A stretch of 42,040 nt of DNA from Rhodopirellula sp. GTDB lineage: Bacteria > Planctomycetota > Planctomycetia > Pirellulales > Thermoguttaceae. A program made the translations under genes and the position numbers. Positions within the stretch are counted from its first letter, which is position 1, and every line of letters starts with the position of its first letter. Shown piece by piece: positions 17,837 through 25,272 of this stretch. The stretch spans positions 1 to 42,040 of the forward strand of contig JAAYEH010000088.1 of NCBI GenBank assembly GCA_012728855.1, written 5' to 3'. The notes beneath the pieces were generated by a model. That model did no database searches, was not told the origin of the DNA, and saw only the letters and a list, made by a program, of their open reading frames with translations.

Positions 17837-18970
17837 CTACGATTCGTCTTGCGAGGATGATTTCGAGCCCGACGCCGCCGTCCCCCTGGATCGCCATAAT
17901 GCCTTGAACACTCCGATCAAGACGCCGATCAATGTCAACGGGAAGACGACCAGCAGCATCGATTGCCCAAAAAGTCGGGCATAGCCGCTCTGGATCGCCA
18001 CGAGCACGAGGTACGTGGTGTAGGCGAGGTAATAGCCGACGAACAGCGCACCTTCGCGCCGCGTGATTGCGCCGCCGGTGAAGAAAATCGGCAGGCAGAG
18101 CATACAGACGACGATCATCACGGGGATGTCGAACCTCAGGGCCGCCTCGCTGACGGCGATGCCGCCCGGCGCGATCAGCGCCGAGATCCCCAGCACCGCC
18201 AAGACGTTGAAGATATTGCTGCCCACGGCGTTACCCACGGCGATTTCCCGCTGTCCACGGGCGGCTGCCATCACGGATGCGGCCGCTTCCGGCAGCGATG
18301 TGCCCACCGCCACAATGGTGAGCCCGATCAGCAATTCGCTGACTCCCAGTGATTCGGCTAAGGTCACCGAGGCGCCGACGAGCCAGTGAGACCCCAGCGC
18401 CAGCAGGCCCAGTCCGGCGAGGATCAGCGCGCCCTGTAACGCCGCGTTGGACCGGTGGCGGGGTAGCGTTTCGAGGGCGTGCTGCTCCAACTCCTGCCGC
18501 ACCCTCGCCGATTCCCTTCGCCCCTGGTAGACGGACCAGCCGACATAGCCCAGCAGCATCGCGAACAGAATGCCACCGTCAACTCGACTGATCGAACCGT
18601 CCCAGCCCATCGCCAAAAGCAACACCGACGACGCGATCATCAACGGCACGTCCAATCGGATCAATTGCGCGTCGATGGCCAGCGGGCGAACCAAAGCCGC
18701 CACCCCCAGAATGCACAGGACGTTAAAGATGCTGCTGCCGACCACGTTGCCGATGGCCAGATCGGTCTCGCCGGCAAAACAGGCGCCCACCGTCACGGCC
18801 AATTCGGGCGCGCTGGTTCCGAAGGCAACCACCGTCAGGCCGATCACCAGCGGCGTGACACCGATAAGGATCGCCAGTGCCGAGGCGCCCCGAACCAACA
18901 GATCCCCGCCCAGCATGAGGACGGCGAGACCGAGTCCCATCCACATCAGGGGCAGCAGGTAGACATCCAC
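17837..18970 (-). CDS. Na+/Ca2+ exchanger family antiporter (CaCA, YrbG-like)
   Basis: A 377-residue inner-membrane cation antiporter with about ten membrane segments in two inverted halves. Each half carries the alpha-repeat that forms the ion site: FGTSAPELAVTV with GNVVGSSIFNV (about 50-85), and VGTSLPEAAASV with GNAVGSNIFNV (about 222-257). The acidic residues in SAPE and SLPE are those that bind Ca2+ in the family. A cytoplasmic loop (about 150-178) is charged. It probably exports Ca2+ in exchange for Na+ or H+. It is the first gene of a tight minus-strand cluster with the SDR and KaiC-like genes (gaps of 14 and 11 bases), an unusual combination. Confidence 0.93.
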   Translation of the reverse strand: MDVYLLPLMWMGLGLAVLMLGGDLLVRGASALAILIGVTPLVIGLTVVAFGTSAPELAVTVGACFAGETDLAIGNVVGSSIFNVLCILGVAALVRPLAIDAQLIRLDVPLMIASSVLLLAMGWDGSISRVDGGILFAMLLGYVGWSVYQGRRESARVRQELEQHALETLPRHRSNAALQGALILAGLGLLALGSHWLVGASVTLAESLGVSELLIGLTIVAVGTSLPEAAASVMAAARGQREIAVGNAVGSNIFNVLAVLGISALIAPGGIAVSEAALRFDIPVMIVVCMLCLPIFFTGGAITRREGALFVGYYLAYTTYLVLVAIQSGYARLFGQSMLLVVFPLTLIGVLIGVFKALWRSRGTAASGSKSSSQDES

Positions 18971-19083
18971 AGTCGATCCCCACTAAAGTGTGGCGACGAG
19001 AAAGGTTCTCAAGCACCTCGCGAAGACTTGCAGCGGGCGCCGGTGGTGATGGGGATGGTGTTCGCGGAAGAATCACGGGAAAG

Positions 19084-19125
19084 AAAAACCGCCGTAATCT
19101 CTTAATTTCAAAGAACTTACGGCGG
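19084..19125 (-). terminator. Rho-independent terminator after tRNA-Asp
   Basis: Read on the minus strand, CCGCCGTAA (19125-19117) pairs perfectly with TTACGGCGG (19097-19089) and is followed by TTTTTCTTTC. It lies about 10 bases beyond the tRNA 3' end and ends its transcript. The rest of 18971-19083 shows no gene. Confidence 0.8.
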
Positions 19126-19135
19126 ATTTGCTCAG

Positions 19136-19209
19136 CGAGGGCGACGGGACTCGAACCCGCAACCACTGGATCGACAGTCCAGTACTCTAACCAATTGAGC
19201 TACGCCCCC
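19136..19209 (-). tRNA. tRNA-Asp (anticodon GTC)
   Basis: A 74-base cloverleaf without encoded CCA. The acceptor stem GGGGGCG pairs with CGCCCTC (one G-U), followed by discriminator G. The D-arm contains GCTCAATTGGTTAGAGT. The anticodon stem CTGGA/TCCAG carries loop CTGTCGA with anticodon GTC. The T-arm GCGGG-TTCGAGT-CCCGT is normal. It has its own promoter and terminator and stands alone. Confidence 0.96.
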
Positions 19210-19227
19210 TCGGCTTTAGTTTGGTGA

Positions 19228-19255
19228 ATTATACCTTCGCAAAACCGCTTCGCAA
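19228..19255 (-). promoter_or_regulatory. Promoter of tRNA-Asp
   Basis: On the minus strand TTGCGA (19250-19255), 16 bases, then a perfect TATAAT (19228-19233). Transcription would start about 10 bases before the tRNA 5' end, as expected for a stable RNA promoter. Confidence 0.7.
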
Positions 19256-19413
19256 GGGGAGAAGGGCTTTGCTTGGCCGACTACCACGCCGCTCCGGATG
19301 GGCGGTGCGCAACCTCCTTTTTGCGGATTGCCCGATCGTTGCGCCGTTGTGAACTAGACTTGGAAGGATGTGGTTCCAGAAGTCGAAACGGCACGCTTTG
19401 GAGGAGTCGAGCG

Positions 19414-19557
19414 ATGGGTTACCTAAACCACGCAATTCGCGATCTGATGCGATATGTCGACCGCATGGGGCCGCAGGAGTGGCTTTTCGCCCTCATCGGC
19501 ATCGTGCTGGTCGGGATGGTGTGCTTGCGAGGGTACGGTTCACGATCCTCCTATTAG
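19414..19557 (+). CDS. Small single-span membrane protein (47 residues)
   Basis: ATG at 19414 is preceded by GGAGGAG about 6 bases upstream. The protein has an amphipathic N-terminus (MGYLNHAIRDLMRYVDRMGP), then one transmembrane helix EWLFALIGIVLVGMVCL, and ends in RGYGSRSSY, a basic, probably cytoplasmic tail. The strong ribosome binding site, clean helix and lack of overlap argue that it is real. Small proteins ending in a similar RG-GSR phrase seem familiar from planctomycetes, but I cannot name a family. It ends 52 bases before the diguanylate cyclase gene and may be cotranscribed with it, perhaps as a membrane partner. Confidence 0.7.
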   Translation: MGYLNHAIRDLMRYVDRMGPQEWLFALIGIVLVGMVCLRGYGSRSSY

Positions 19558-19609
19558 CGCCGGCGAGTCAATCCCCTGCAAGAATCCTTTCTTCGATCAA
19601 TTGGGTATT

Positions 19610-20503
19610 ATGGAATTCTGGAATCTGTCGTTGCCTGCCCCGGTTGCCTTGGCGGTCGTCGCTACTTTGGGATATTTGTTGGGCCGGCGCGGCACCGTTC
19701 CCGAGAACGATCTGGTTACCCGCTCCCGTCGCGAGCTTCGCCGGGCGAAGTCGGTGGCGAGGGAACTGGAGAAGATCGCTTGGATGGTCCGCCGCAACCT
19801 GGCACGGCACCATACCAGCCTGTCGCGGTTCAAGCAACGGGTAGGCCAGTTGAGCCACCGGCAGCAGGAAGCCGCTTGGAGAGACCTCTGCCGCGAGGCA
19901 TCGGAAATTCTCACTCCGACACTGCGGTTGGCCACGCAAATCGCCAGCGCCTACGACCAGATCCGCCAGCAGACCAATCACTTGATGACTTTCACAGACG
20001 TGCGGACCGATCCGTTGACCGGAATCAGCAACCGCAGGGCTTTCGACGATTCGATGGCCTCGCAGTTCGCCATGATGAACCGCTACGGCACTCAATTCTC
20101 CGTGGCGATCTTCGATATCGACCATTTCAAGCAGGTGAACGACGAACGAGGCCATCTCCAGGGCGACCAGATTCTGCAGCGACTGGCCCGGCTTCTCGAC
20201 GAATCGGTTCGCGAGACCGACGTCCTTGCCCGCTACGGCGGCGAAGAATTCGTCGTTGTCATGCCCCAGACCGGGCTGGAAGGGGCGTGCATCTTTTCAG
20301 AGCGTTTGCGAGCGAAGGTGGAACACGAGATGGAAATCACCGTCAGCGGGGGAATCGCCGAAGCGCTCGACGGCGATACACCGGAAACGCTGATGGCTCG
20401 CGCCGACACGGCCCTCTACTCCGCCAAGGGGAGCGGTCGCAACAGCGTTCACCGTCACAGCGGCGAGCAGGTGGAGTCGGTGCTGGAGGTCGCGCCGGTG
20501 TAG
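19610..20503 (+). CDS. Membrane-anchored diguanylate cyclase (GGDEF)
   Basis: A 297-residue protein that makes cyclic di-GMP from two GTP. The ATG at 19610 is chosen because MEFWNLSLPAPVALAVVATL supplies a short membrane anchor directly; the longer frame from 19454 overlaps the small membrane gene. After the anchor (about 8-25) comes a helical, probably coiled-coil stretch (about 35-125), then the cyclase domain (about 130-290) opening with TDPLTGISNRRAF. The active-site motif is GGEEF (210-214) and the product-binding inhibitory I-site RETD (201-204) sits five residues before it, so an active, feedback-inhibited enzyme is expected. No PAS, GAF or receiver domain is present, so the input is probably through the helical segment or a partner. 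Confidence 0.93.
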   Translation: MEFWNLSLPAPVALAVVATLGYLLGRRGTVPENDLVTRSRRELRRAKSVARELEKIAWMVRRNLARHHTSLSRFKQRVGQLSHRQQEAAWRDLCREASEILTPTLRLATQIASAYDQIRQQTNHLMTFTDVRTDPLTGISNRRAFDDSMASQFAMMNRYGTQFSVAIFDIDHFKQVNDERGHLQGDQILQRLARLLDESVRETDVLARYGGEEFVVVMPQTGLEGACIFSERLRAKVEHEMEITVSGGIAEALDGDTPETLMARADTALYSAKGSGRNSVHRHSGEQVESVLEVAPV

Positions 20504-20587
20504 ATCCGCCCAACCACGAAGCCGGGACTACCCAGGGCGGCGATTATGGCGTAAGATCGGTGCCGATCCAGTCCACCACCTTTCGCC

Positions 20588-21130
20588 ATGGGCACCCCAA
20601 TGCCGGAACCGACCGACCCCGAAGTTCTGCTCGACGCGAAGCGTTTTCAGGTCATCCGCAAGTACCAGAAGACCGCCAGCGGCGAGAGGTTGCCCCGTCA
20701 GATCATCCGCCACCCGGGCGCCGTGGTCATCTTGCCGTTGCTGGACGGAAACCGGCTGGTATTGATCGAGAATTACCGAATCGCCGTCGAGGAAACGCTG
20801 TTGGAGTTGCCGGCCGGTACGCTGGAGCCGGAGGAGTCGCCGCTGGCGACGGCGCACCGCGAGTTGGCGGAAGAAACCGGCTATCGCGCCGGGTCGATGG
20901 AACCGCTGCTGCGGTTCGCGTCCTCACCGGGGATTCTCAGCGAAGAAATGCATCTTTTCGTGGCAACCGACTTGAGCTTAGGAGAGATGGCTTTGGAGGC
21001 GGGGGAAGAGATTATCCCCAAAATCGTGGCATGGGAGGAAGCGGTGGCCATGAGCCGGGACGGCCGCATCCACGACGCCAAGACGCTCGTCGGGATCCTC
21101 TATTACGAGATGTTTCGTCGCCGCCGCTGA
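20588..21130 (+). CDS. NUDIX hydrolase, ADP-ribose pyrophosphatase type
   Basis: A 180-residue cytoplasmic NUDIX enzyme, most like ADP-ribose pyrophosphatases, which split ADP-ribose to AMP and ribose 5-phosphate. The NUDIX box spans about 77-99: GTLEPEESP then HRELAEETGY, with all the metal-binding glutamates present. The preceding VVILPLLDGNRLVLIENYR and following FASSPGILSEEMHLFVATD are typical of the ADPRase subgroup. A second ATG 12 bases in (20600, MPEPTDPE) is also possible. The gene is followed after 16 bases by a DUF971 gene with its own AAGGGGAG ribosome binding site, so NUDIX, DUF971 and the UroD-like gene probably form one operon. Confidence 0.92.
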   Translation: MGTPMPEPTDPEVLLDAKRFQVIRKYQKTASGERLPRQIIRHPGAVVILPLLDGNRLVLIENYRIAVEETLLELPAGTLEPEESPLATAHRELAEETGYRAGSMEPLLRFASSPGILSEEMHLFVATDLSLGEMALEAGEEIIPKIVAWEEAVAMSRDGRIHDAKTLVGILYYEMFRRRR

Positions 21131-21146
21131 AAGGGGAGATTTCGCC

Positions 21147-21452
21147 ATGTTTGAACAACCAACCGGCCTGTCACTCCGCGACGATCAGACGCTGGTGATC
21201 CAGTGGAGCGACGGCTGCCGCCGACTCTACCAGGTCGCCGACCTCCGTCGGCAATGTCCCTGCGCCACGTGCAACAGCGAGCGATCTCGGGCCAGCGACG
21301 AAATTGCCCTGCCGGAGGGCCAACGGCAAGTGACAATCCAAGAAATGACGCCGGTCGGCAACTACGCCTACCAGATCGGCTTCAGCGACGGCCATGCGAC
21401 CGGCATCTACCCGCTGGAGTTGCTCCGTAACCTGGGAGAGGAAGAGCCATGA
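21147..21452 (+). CDS. DUF971 domain protein
   Basis: A 101-residue single-domain protein of the DUF971 family, related to the N-terminal domain of gamma-butyrobetaine hydroxylase. Seen: the small beta-rich core (LVIQWSDGCRRLYQV), the cysteine cluster CPCATC, and the signature FSDGHATGIYPLELLR near the end. Family members are often found near iron-sulfur or Mrp-type proteins, and the Cys cluster may bind a metal; the function is unproven. Its stop codon overlaps the start of the next gene (ATGA at 21449-21452), showing translational coupling. Confidence 0.9.
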   Translation: MFEQPTGLSLRDDQTLVIQWSDGCRRLYQVADLRRQCPCATCNSERSRASDEIALPEGQRQVTIQEMTPVGNYAYQIGFSDGHATGIYPLELLRNLGEEEP

Positions 21453-22624
21453 ACGGCCGGGAGCGAATCGCCGCCGCCATGCGGCACGAACCGGTGGACC
21501 GAGTGCCGGTGATGTGCCAGTTGGCGATTGGCCATTACCTGCTCAATACGGACGTGTCGCCGGTCGATCTGTGGTTTACCAGCGAAGGCTTTGCGCGGGC
21601 GTTGTTGACCCTCGCTCGGCGTTACCGCTTCGACGGCATCCTCATCAACTTGTTGGGGACCGACCCGCAGTGGATGAGGTACGTCGACCGGATCGAGACG
21701 GCCGGAGACGGCAGCCAGGCCGTATTCTTCACCAACGGCGATACGGCGCGCTGTCCGGCCGACGATAACGTCCACTGTTTTCCTGCCCGCGGAATGAGGA
21801 AGCCCACGATCGACGAGGTCGATCCGGAGCAAGTTTACTACGACGACCCGCACGGCCTCGGCGGTCTGAAGTACCCTTTCTACTTCGGCTTGGATCCGTA
21901 TCGGCCGGACAAGACGGACTACTGGCCCGAGTATCTGTTTCGCACGATTGATCTGGTGCGTGGCGAGGCCGAGGATCTTTCAGTGCATGGCGAGATCTTC
22001 TCGCCGTGGACGCAGTTGCTGGAACTGTTCGGGTACGAAAACGCGCTGGTCTATCTGCTCGATGAGCCGCAGAAGTGCCGGGCCATTCTGGCGGCCTACA
22101 CCGAAGGCGCGGCCGACCTGGGCATTCGGCAGGCGCGCCGGGGAGTCGACGCCGTCCTGATCTCCTCGGCATTCGCCGGCGGCGGTTTCATTTCGCCCCG
22201 GCAATACGAGCAGTTCGTGCTGCCTTACGAAACGGAGGTGGTGCGGCGAATCCGGCAGGAGGGGGTGCCGGTGTACACGCACACCTGCGGCGACATCGGC
22301 GACCGCCTGGAACGGATGGCCGCCAGCGGGATCGACGGCATCGACACCCTCGATCCGCCTCCCCTGGGCAGCGTGGATCTCGAGAACGCCAAGCGCCGTG
22401 TCGGCGACCGCCTGTTTTTCAAAGGCAATATCGATGCGGTGAATACGCTGCTGCACAAAACGCCGGCTGAGGTGCGGCAGGATGCGCTCTGGCGGCTGAA
22501 GGTCGGCAGCCCGAAAAGCGGCTACATCCTTTCCAGCGCTTGCTCGGTTTCTCCGCGTGTTCCGCCGGAGAACCTCTCGATTCTCGTCGAGACCAGCGAG
22601 GAATTCGGCGCGCCCGCCATGTGA
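21449..22624 (+). CDS. UroD-fold protein, probably a corrinoid-type methyltransferase
   Basis: A 391-residue TIM-barrel protein of the uroporphyrinogen decarboxylase superfamily. It opens like UroD (GRERIAAAMRHEPVDRVPV) but lacks the RQAGRY segment that binds uroporphyrinogen. It instead carries the zinc-ligand pattern of MtaA/MtbA/CmuA-type methyltransferases: H278 and C280 in THTCGD, and C365 in LSSACSV. I therefore favour methyl transfer to a thiol or from a corrinoid over heme synthesis; this is inference from motif knowledge. No corrinoid protein gene is adjacent. It is coupled to the DUF971 gene by a 4-base overlap. After its stop a small hairpin (CCCGC...GCGGG, near 22649) occurs but no U-tract. 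Confidence 0.85.
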   Translation: MNGRERIAAAMRHEPVDRVPVMCQLAIGHYLLNTDVSPVDLWFTSEGFARALLTLARRYRFDGILINLLGTDPQWMRYVDRIETAGDGSQAVFFTNGDTARCPADDNVHCFPARGMRKPTIDEVDPEQVYYDDPHGLGGLKYPFYFGLDPYRPDKTDYWPEYLFRTIDLVRGEAEDLSVHGEIFSPWTQLLELFGYENALVYLLDEPQKCRAILAAYTEGAADLGIRQARRGVDAVLISSAFAGGGFISPRQYEQFVLPYETEVVRRIRQEGVPVYTHTCGDIGDRLERMAASGIDGIDTLDPPPLGSVDLENAKRRVGDRLFFKGNIDAVNTLLHKTPAEVRQDALWRLKVGSPKSGYILSSACSVSPRVPPENLSILVETSEEFGAPAM

Positions 22625-22985
22625 AGCGAGAAAGTACGTCAGGCTTTCCCGCTTGACGTGCGGGACTGCCGCGGGATCACCTACAAACGGAATTTCCCCG
22701 TCGTCTTCTCCACACGTCAATCTTGAAGCAGAGGCCGATTGCGGCGGTTATCCGGTCGCATGGCAACCGTGGTAGCGGTCGCAACGGGTGCGTTTGCGGG
22801 TTCTATCGAATCGCCGTAATCCGGTCCCATACGCTTCTTTACGCTTAACGCCGGTCGAAGGAATTGATGCGCCGGGGGATCCGGGAAAGCTACGGACGGT
22901 GCTCGATTTGCCGAAACGATCTTCTGCCGCCGGACGATGCTTAACGCTGGACGAATCAGGTACCTCAAGGAAAGGAGTGTGTACC
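22625..22985. other. Intergenic leader region before the BBP7 gene
   Basis: About 360 bases without a gene. There is a small CCCGC/GCGGG hairpin near 22649-22665 right after the UroD-like gene. No convincing promoter hexamers were found by eye. The last 20 bases hold the AAGGAAAGGAG ribosome binding site of the BBP7 gene. Short open frames here lack plausible starts and family features. Confidence 0.5.
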
Positions 22986-24425
22986 ATGCAGTACGTCCGT
23001 GTTGCGACGTTCGCAACCGCCGTCTTATGGATGGTGTCCGGCGCGTCGGCCCAGTACGGGCTGTCCGGGTCGCCGGAGATGCTCGCCTTGCCGGCGGCCG
23101 GAGGCTGGGCAAGCGGGCAACCGAGCTATCAAACCACGGCCTACCAGCCTCTGCCGCAGCCGCTCCACGCGACGGCGATTCCCAACCGGGTTGTGCAGAC
23201 GGGGCTGGCAGAACCGGCCATTCCGCCCGCGCCCAGCCCCTCGCAGGCTATGCCCATGCCCACTCCGGCACAAGCCGGTCCCGGCCCGAGTATGCTCAAT
23301 CAGCTCCTCGATGAGTCGGAGCCCGCCTGCGGGCCAGGCTGTTCCGGCACGACGATATACCAGTACCAACCCTATCAGACGACCGGTTGCGAGAGTTATG
23401 GCGACTGCCTCGAGTGCCAGCCTTGTGAAGTCTGCCCCTGGTATATCACCGCCGCCGGACTGATGATGGGGCGGAACGACGCCAATAAGGTGTGGACGAC
23501 CTACGAGACGGGCGTAAATGCGAATCAGTTGCTCAATACCGAAGATGCCGAGACCGACTGGCGCGGCGGTGTGGAGATTCGTCTCGGACATCGTTTCTGT
23601 TGCGGCGAGTGGGCGGTGGAAGGGGTGTTCTGGACGCTCGACGAGATGCGAGGTTTCGCCGGCCTCGCCGGAGTAGCCGGCGGCGGGCAGTTGAGCACCC
23701 CCTTGAATTTTGAAGACGTGCGCTACGTCTCCGATCCGGACCCGGCTGCCGTTGATCGTCCCGAGTATTTGTTCGACGTGGCCGACGCCCACTACCTTCG
23801 CCGCATCAACGAGTTCTACAACACGGAAATCAACCTGCTGCGCAACGCGACGCAGGGCTGCGGTCCACTCGACGTGGACGTGTTGTTCGGCGTTCGCTGG
23901 TTCCGTTTCCGCGAACACCTCACCTTCGCATCGCTCGACCAGAACGGCGGAGACTGGTCGAACGGGGCGGCCGTCGGCTACCTCGACGATTCGATTAAGA
24001 ATGACCTTGTAGGCCTGCAAGCCGGTCTCGATGCGGGGTACAACCTCGGCTGCAGTTTGCGACTCTTCGCACGGCCGAAGATCGGTATTTACAACAACCA
24101 CATCGAGCACAGCTTCAATGCCTATCGCGGCGACGGTGAAGGGTTCACTCCCGCCACCGGCTCCGGCGTGCCCGGCACGTATCCGGTGCGGTCGGAGGAC
24201 GACGTCCTTTCTTTCCTCACGGAGGTTGATTTGGGCGTCGAGTGGTCGTTCCACCCGCAGTGGTCAGCCTTCATCGGCTACCGCGTGTTGGTGGCAACGG
24301 GCATCGGGTTGTCGGATCATCAATTCACGCCGTACGTTGTCGACATTCCGGAACTGGCCGATATCGACCACAACGGCACATTGGTGCTGCACGGCGCGTT
24401 TGCCGGTCTGAGCTACCAGTTTTAG
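22986..24425 (+). CDS. BBP7-family outer-membrane beta-barrel protein
   Basis: A 479-residue exported protein of the planctomycete beta-barrel porin-like family BBP7. The ATG at 22986 is supported by AAGGAG about 8 bases upstream and by a signal peptide (MQYVRVATFATAVLWMVSGA, cleavage before QYGLS). A Pro/Gln-rich linker (about 20-105) precedes a cysteine cluster (about 112-160: CGPGC, CESYGDCLECQPCEVCPW), which may form disulfides or bind metal. The rest alternates amphipathic strands such as GGVEIRLGHRFCCGEWAVEG and DVLFGVRWFRFREHLTF, ending with HGAFAGLSYQF. The terminal aromatic Phe is the classic outer-membrane barrel signal. A strong terminator follows. Confidence 0.88.
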   Translation: MQYVRVATFATAVLWMVSGASAQYGLSGSPEMLALPAAGGWASGQPSYQTTAYQPLPQPLHATAIPNRVVQTGLAEPAIPPAPSPSQAMPMPTPAQAGPGPSMLNQLLDESEPACGPGCSGTTIYQYQPYQTTGCESYGDCLECQPCEVCPWYITAAGLMMGRNDANKVWTTYETGVNANQLLNTEDAETDWRGGVEIRLGHRFCCGEWAVEGVFWTLDEMRGFAGLAGVAGGGQLSTPLNFEDVRYVSDPDPAAVDRPEYLFDVADAHYLRRINEFYNTEINLLRNATQGCGPLDVDVLFGVRWFRFREHLTFASLDQNGGDWSNGAAVGYLDDSIKNDLVGLQAGLDAGYNLGCSLRLFARPKIGIYNNHIEHSFNAYRGDGEGFTPATGSGVPGTYPVRSEDDVLSFLTEVDLGVEWSFHPQWSAFIGYRVLVATGIGLSDHQFTPYVVDIPELADIDHNGTLVLHGAFAGLSYQF

Positions 24426-24474
24426 TCGGGCATTGGCGTGGAAGGCTTTCCCCCCTTAAGGAAGCCAACAATCA

Positions 24475-24513
24475 CCGGGCAGCAGGTGCGCCTGCTGCCC
24501 GGCTGTTTTTCTT
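24475..24513 (+). terminator. Rho-independent terminator of the BBP7 gene
   Basis: A perfect 12-bp stem CCGGGCAGCAGG (24475-24486), loop TGCG, CCTGCTGCCCGG (24491-24502), then CTGTTTTTCTT. It is the clearest intrinsic terminator in the window, 50 bases after the stop codon. Confidence 0.9.
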
Positions 24514-24599
24514 GTGGATCGGGCCGGGAGCCTGTGAAGGAACCCAGCCCGTTGGGCTTGGGGTTAAACGATGGCGTGCCAGTGAGGGCCGCGGGTGGT

Positions 24600-25115
24600 T
24601 CAGGCAACCAAGCGGGTGAGTGCCTGGAAATCGGGGTCCGACCGCAAAGGGTCGAAGTCGGTCTCGGCTTCCGCCAGACCGCGGTATTCGGGGTCGAAGC
24701 TCACTGCGCGCGCCAGATGCGCCAGCGCGTGGCCCCGATTGCCGGCAAGACTGTGATAACAGGCGAGATTGTACTGGATGAGGGCATCTGAAGGCGCAAC
24801 CTCCATCGCGCGACGGAGCGACTTGATTGCCAAGTCCACCCGACCGATCCGCTTGTAACACCATCCCAGCGCGAGCCAGACGTGGATGTTTTGCGGATCG
24901 CCTTGCGCCGCTCCCGAAAGCGGTATCAGCGCTTCCTGATGACGTGCCAGCCAGCGCAGAGATTCGCCCTTGAGAAACAGAGCGTGCGAACTCAACTTCG
25001 ATTCGCCGCGAACCCGGGAAAGGGTATCGAGGGCCTGCCGCGGCATGCCCAACTCCAAATACCCCTCCGCCTCCCGCTCCAGTCGCCTTTGCCGAATTCG
25101 TTCTTGCCCGGTCAC
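24600..25115 (-). CDS. Tetratricopeptide repeat protein
   Basis: A 171-residue cytoplasmic protein built of about four TPR units: GYLELGMPRQALDTLSRV, LKGESLRWLARHQEALIPLS, WLALGWCYKRIGRVDLAIKS and YNLACYHSLAGNRGHALAHL, each with the W-LG-Y-A-P spacing of the repeat. The ending DFDPLRSDPDFQALTRLV is common to TPR proteins of this type. It has no signal peptide or catalytic domain, so it probably mediates protein-protein contacts. It follows the GH2 gene on the same strand after about 157 bases, and cotranscription is uncertain. Confidence 0.85.
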   Translation of the reverse strand: MTGQERIRQRRLEREAEGYLELGMPRQALDTLSRVRGESKLSSHALFLKGESLRWLARHQEALIPLSGAAQGDPQNIHVWLALGWCYKRIGRVDLAIKSLRRAMEVAPSDALIQYNLACYHSLAGNRGHALAHLARAVSFDPEYRGLAEAETDFDPLRSDPDFQALTRLVA

Positions 25116-25272
25116 CGGTTGGTCACTCCCGAAGAGGCCCTAGCACCAGCCCGGCCGCGCCCCTCGACGAGCGGTCTGCTGCCCTGCACCACCGTACCTG
25201 TCATTGTAACCGATCAAGCGGCGAAGCCCAAGCGGAACCTTGCCAAACAGGTGCCGCTGGGACGAGCAGAAC

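Noticed and set aside
21449..22624. Assignment as hemE (uroporphyrinogen decarboxylase)
   Set aside because: The RQAGRY substrate-binding segment is absent and Zn-ligand residues of methyltransferases are present.
22625..22985. Riboswitch or structured leader before the BBP7 gene
   Set aside because: I could not find a conserved riboswitch core or a terminator/antiterminator pair by eye; only a small hairpin is visible.
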